Source: Galerina marginata (taxonomy: Eukaryota > Basidiomycota > Agaricomycetes > Agaricales > Galerinaceae). Taken from it: a stretch of 64,000 nt of DNA. The DNA lies in the NCBI GenBank assembly GCA_023014335.1, contig JAECYW010000002.1, positions 868,001 through 932,000 on the forward strand. Reading direction: 5' to 3'. Positions within the stretch are counted from its first letter, which is position 1. Each line of letters begins with the position of its first letter. The position numbers were made by a program, and so were the translations under genes. The notes under the pieces are model-generated. The model did no database searches, had not been told where the DNA came from, and saw only the letters and a list, made by a program, of their open reading frames with translations. Positions 59,859 to 64,000 of this stretch are shown here, piece by piece.

Positions 59859-60453
59859 ATGTCTGCAACCACCTCTTTGACTCCCAGCGAGTGCGTTCCA
59901 CACTCTTCACCATAGTACTCCACGAACTTAGCTTCTTTTCAATCCCGACAGCATCGAAATCGCAACGAGGGCGGCGGATCACTTTACGCGCATCTACTAT
60001 GCCGCCTATGACTCCGACACGCGCCTCGCAGACCTACCCCAATTCTACCGCCCAAATTCATCATTAACGTGGAATGGGAAGCCCTTTCAGGGTACAGATG
60101 GCCTGAAGAATTGGTAGCAAAGATGCCTCCTACACAGCACGAAGTGCAGTCGTTCGATTGCCACCCAATACCAGGTTTGTCGACGTTCAGATGATGTATG
60201 GCAATCGCTAAACATTCTTCTGATGCAGGAGCCCAACCGCCTTCATTGTTAATCTCAGTCTCGGGCAATGTGACCCACGGCCGTGGGCAGGCCGGGAATC
60301 CGCCAGATACGCCGATCCGCTCAGTCGAAGGTCACCCGCGCGTATTTTCGCAAACTTTCATCTTAGTTCCAGACCCGACGGCGCCTCCATCAAAACCAGG
60401 AGAAGTAGCGAAAATATTACGTTGGATCAGATGCTCTGCGTTTTGTTGGTTGA
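59859..60453 (+). CDS. NXT1: NTF2-related mRNA export factor (p15/NXT1-like)
   Basis: The first exon MSATTSLTPSE splices to IEIATRAADHFTRIYYAAYD, then TRLADLPQFYRPNSSLTWNG, KPFQGTDGLKN and QHEVQSFDCHPIPG. A second intron leads to PPSLLISVSGNVTHG, RVFSQTFILVPD and the closing strand YYVGSDALRFVG. This is a whole NTF2 fold of about 160 residues. In this family it pairs with the large mRNA export receptor (Mex67/TAP). Two one-base corrections are needed (a missing T near 60113, an extra A near 60423). Confidence 0.8.
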
Positions 60454-60805
60454 AATGGTATGGTCCGTGAATCCTGTCTTGTGTTATACTTGACTGACCC
60501 CGTCTTTCACTGTATCCATAGTCGATTTTTCTTTGTTGTATAAACAGTTTCATCCGCTGTCGGATTTGAGAGAGATGGTGTAGATTGCCTCTCTCTCTGA
60601 ACAATACAGTTACTTCGTGACATATCCTTAGATTCATTCCAGCAACTCATCGATATTTGGTGAATAACCCTGATGCAACCCTATCAAGCAAGGTTGCGAC
60701 TTTACATTGTATAGTATTAGATATTTCTTCCACTCCAAATTACATCTACTTGTACAGAAACAACAATGACAACTGGTAGAAATAAAGCACACTCTCAAAA
60801 AGCAT
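60454..60805. other. Convergent 3' spacer
   Basis: The 3' ends of the NTF2-like gene (+) and the helicase gene (-) meet here. No coding support. Confidence 0.4.

Positions 60806-64000
<3,195 letters not shown>

Overview
The window looks like nuclear DNA of a mushroom-forming basidiomycete (Agaricomycetes, probably Agaricales). Genes are split by many 45-70 nt GT..AG introns, intergenic spaces are short, and the gene content is basidiomycete: a DUF6699 protein, a secreted 'macrofage activating glycoprotein'-type protein, a desaturase with a C-terminal cytochrome b5 domain, Pfa4, Isc1, Prp22 and an Rsc4-like protein. There is no bacterial operon structure, CRISPR array or rRNA.

Positions 1-24,700 look accessory. 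A DUF6699 gene is followed by a four-gene array of two unrecognised families in the order A1-B1-A2-B2 (2.0-8.5 kb), with related minisatellites in both A-to-B spacers. Next come two arms of a near-identical inverted repeat of about 1.48 kb (8.8-10.3 kb and 16.9-18.4 kb). They enclose a minimal dynamin-like GTPase gene and two paralogous WD40 genes that both end in a hydrophobic segment. The right arm carries the 3' part of a small coiled-coil gene and the start of a 920-residue protein of unknown function; the left arm carries broken copies of both. From 20.6 to 24.7 kb I see no gene I can support, only degenerate duplicated segments and hairpins.

Positions 24,700-64,000 look like an ordinary core region. 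In order: RNase T2 (+), ACT-domain protein (+), membrane SDR (-), long acidic AT-hook protein (+), mitochondrial-type protein (-), Pfa4 palmitoyltransferase (+), CCCH zinc-finger protein (-), CutC (+), stearoyl-CoA desaturase (+), Rsc4-like double bromodomain protein (+), a second CutC-like gene (-), GPI-type secreted glycoprotein (+), methionine aminopeptidase 2 (+), HSL-type alpha/beta hydrolase (+), Isc1 phospholipase C (-), NTF2-like export factor (+) and Prp22 DEAH helicase (-, running off the right edge). Several pairs are head to head with short shared promoters (30198/30332, 36561/36715, 41526/41809, 59756/59859).

Many of these conserved genes need one-base frame corrections to read through, including the invariant motif VI of Prp22. 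This looks like residual indel error in the assembly rather than gene decay, so I treat such genes as intact and note the breaks.
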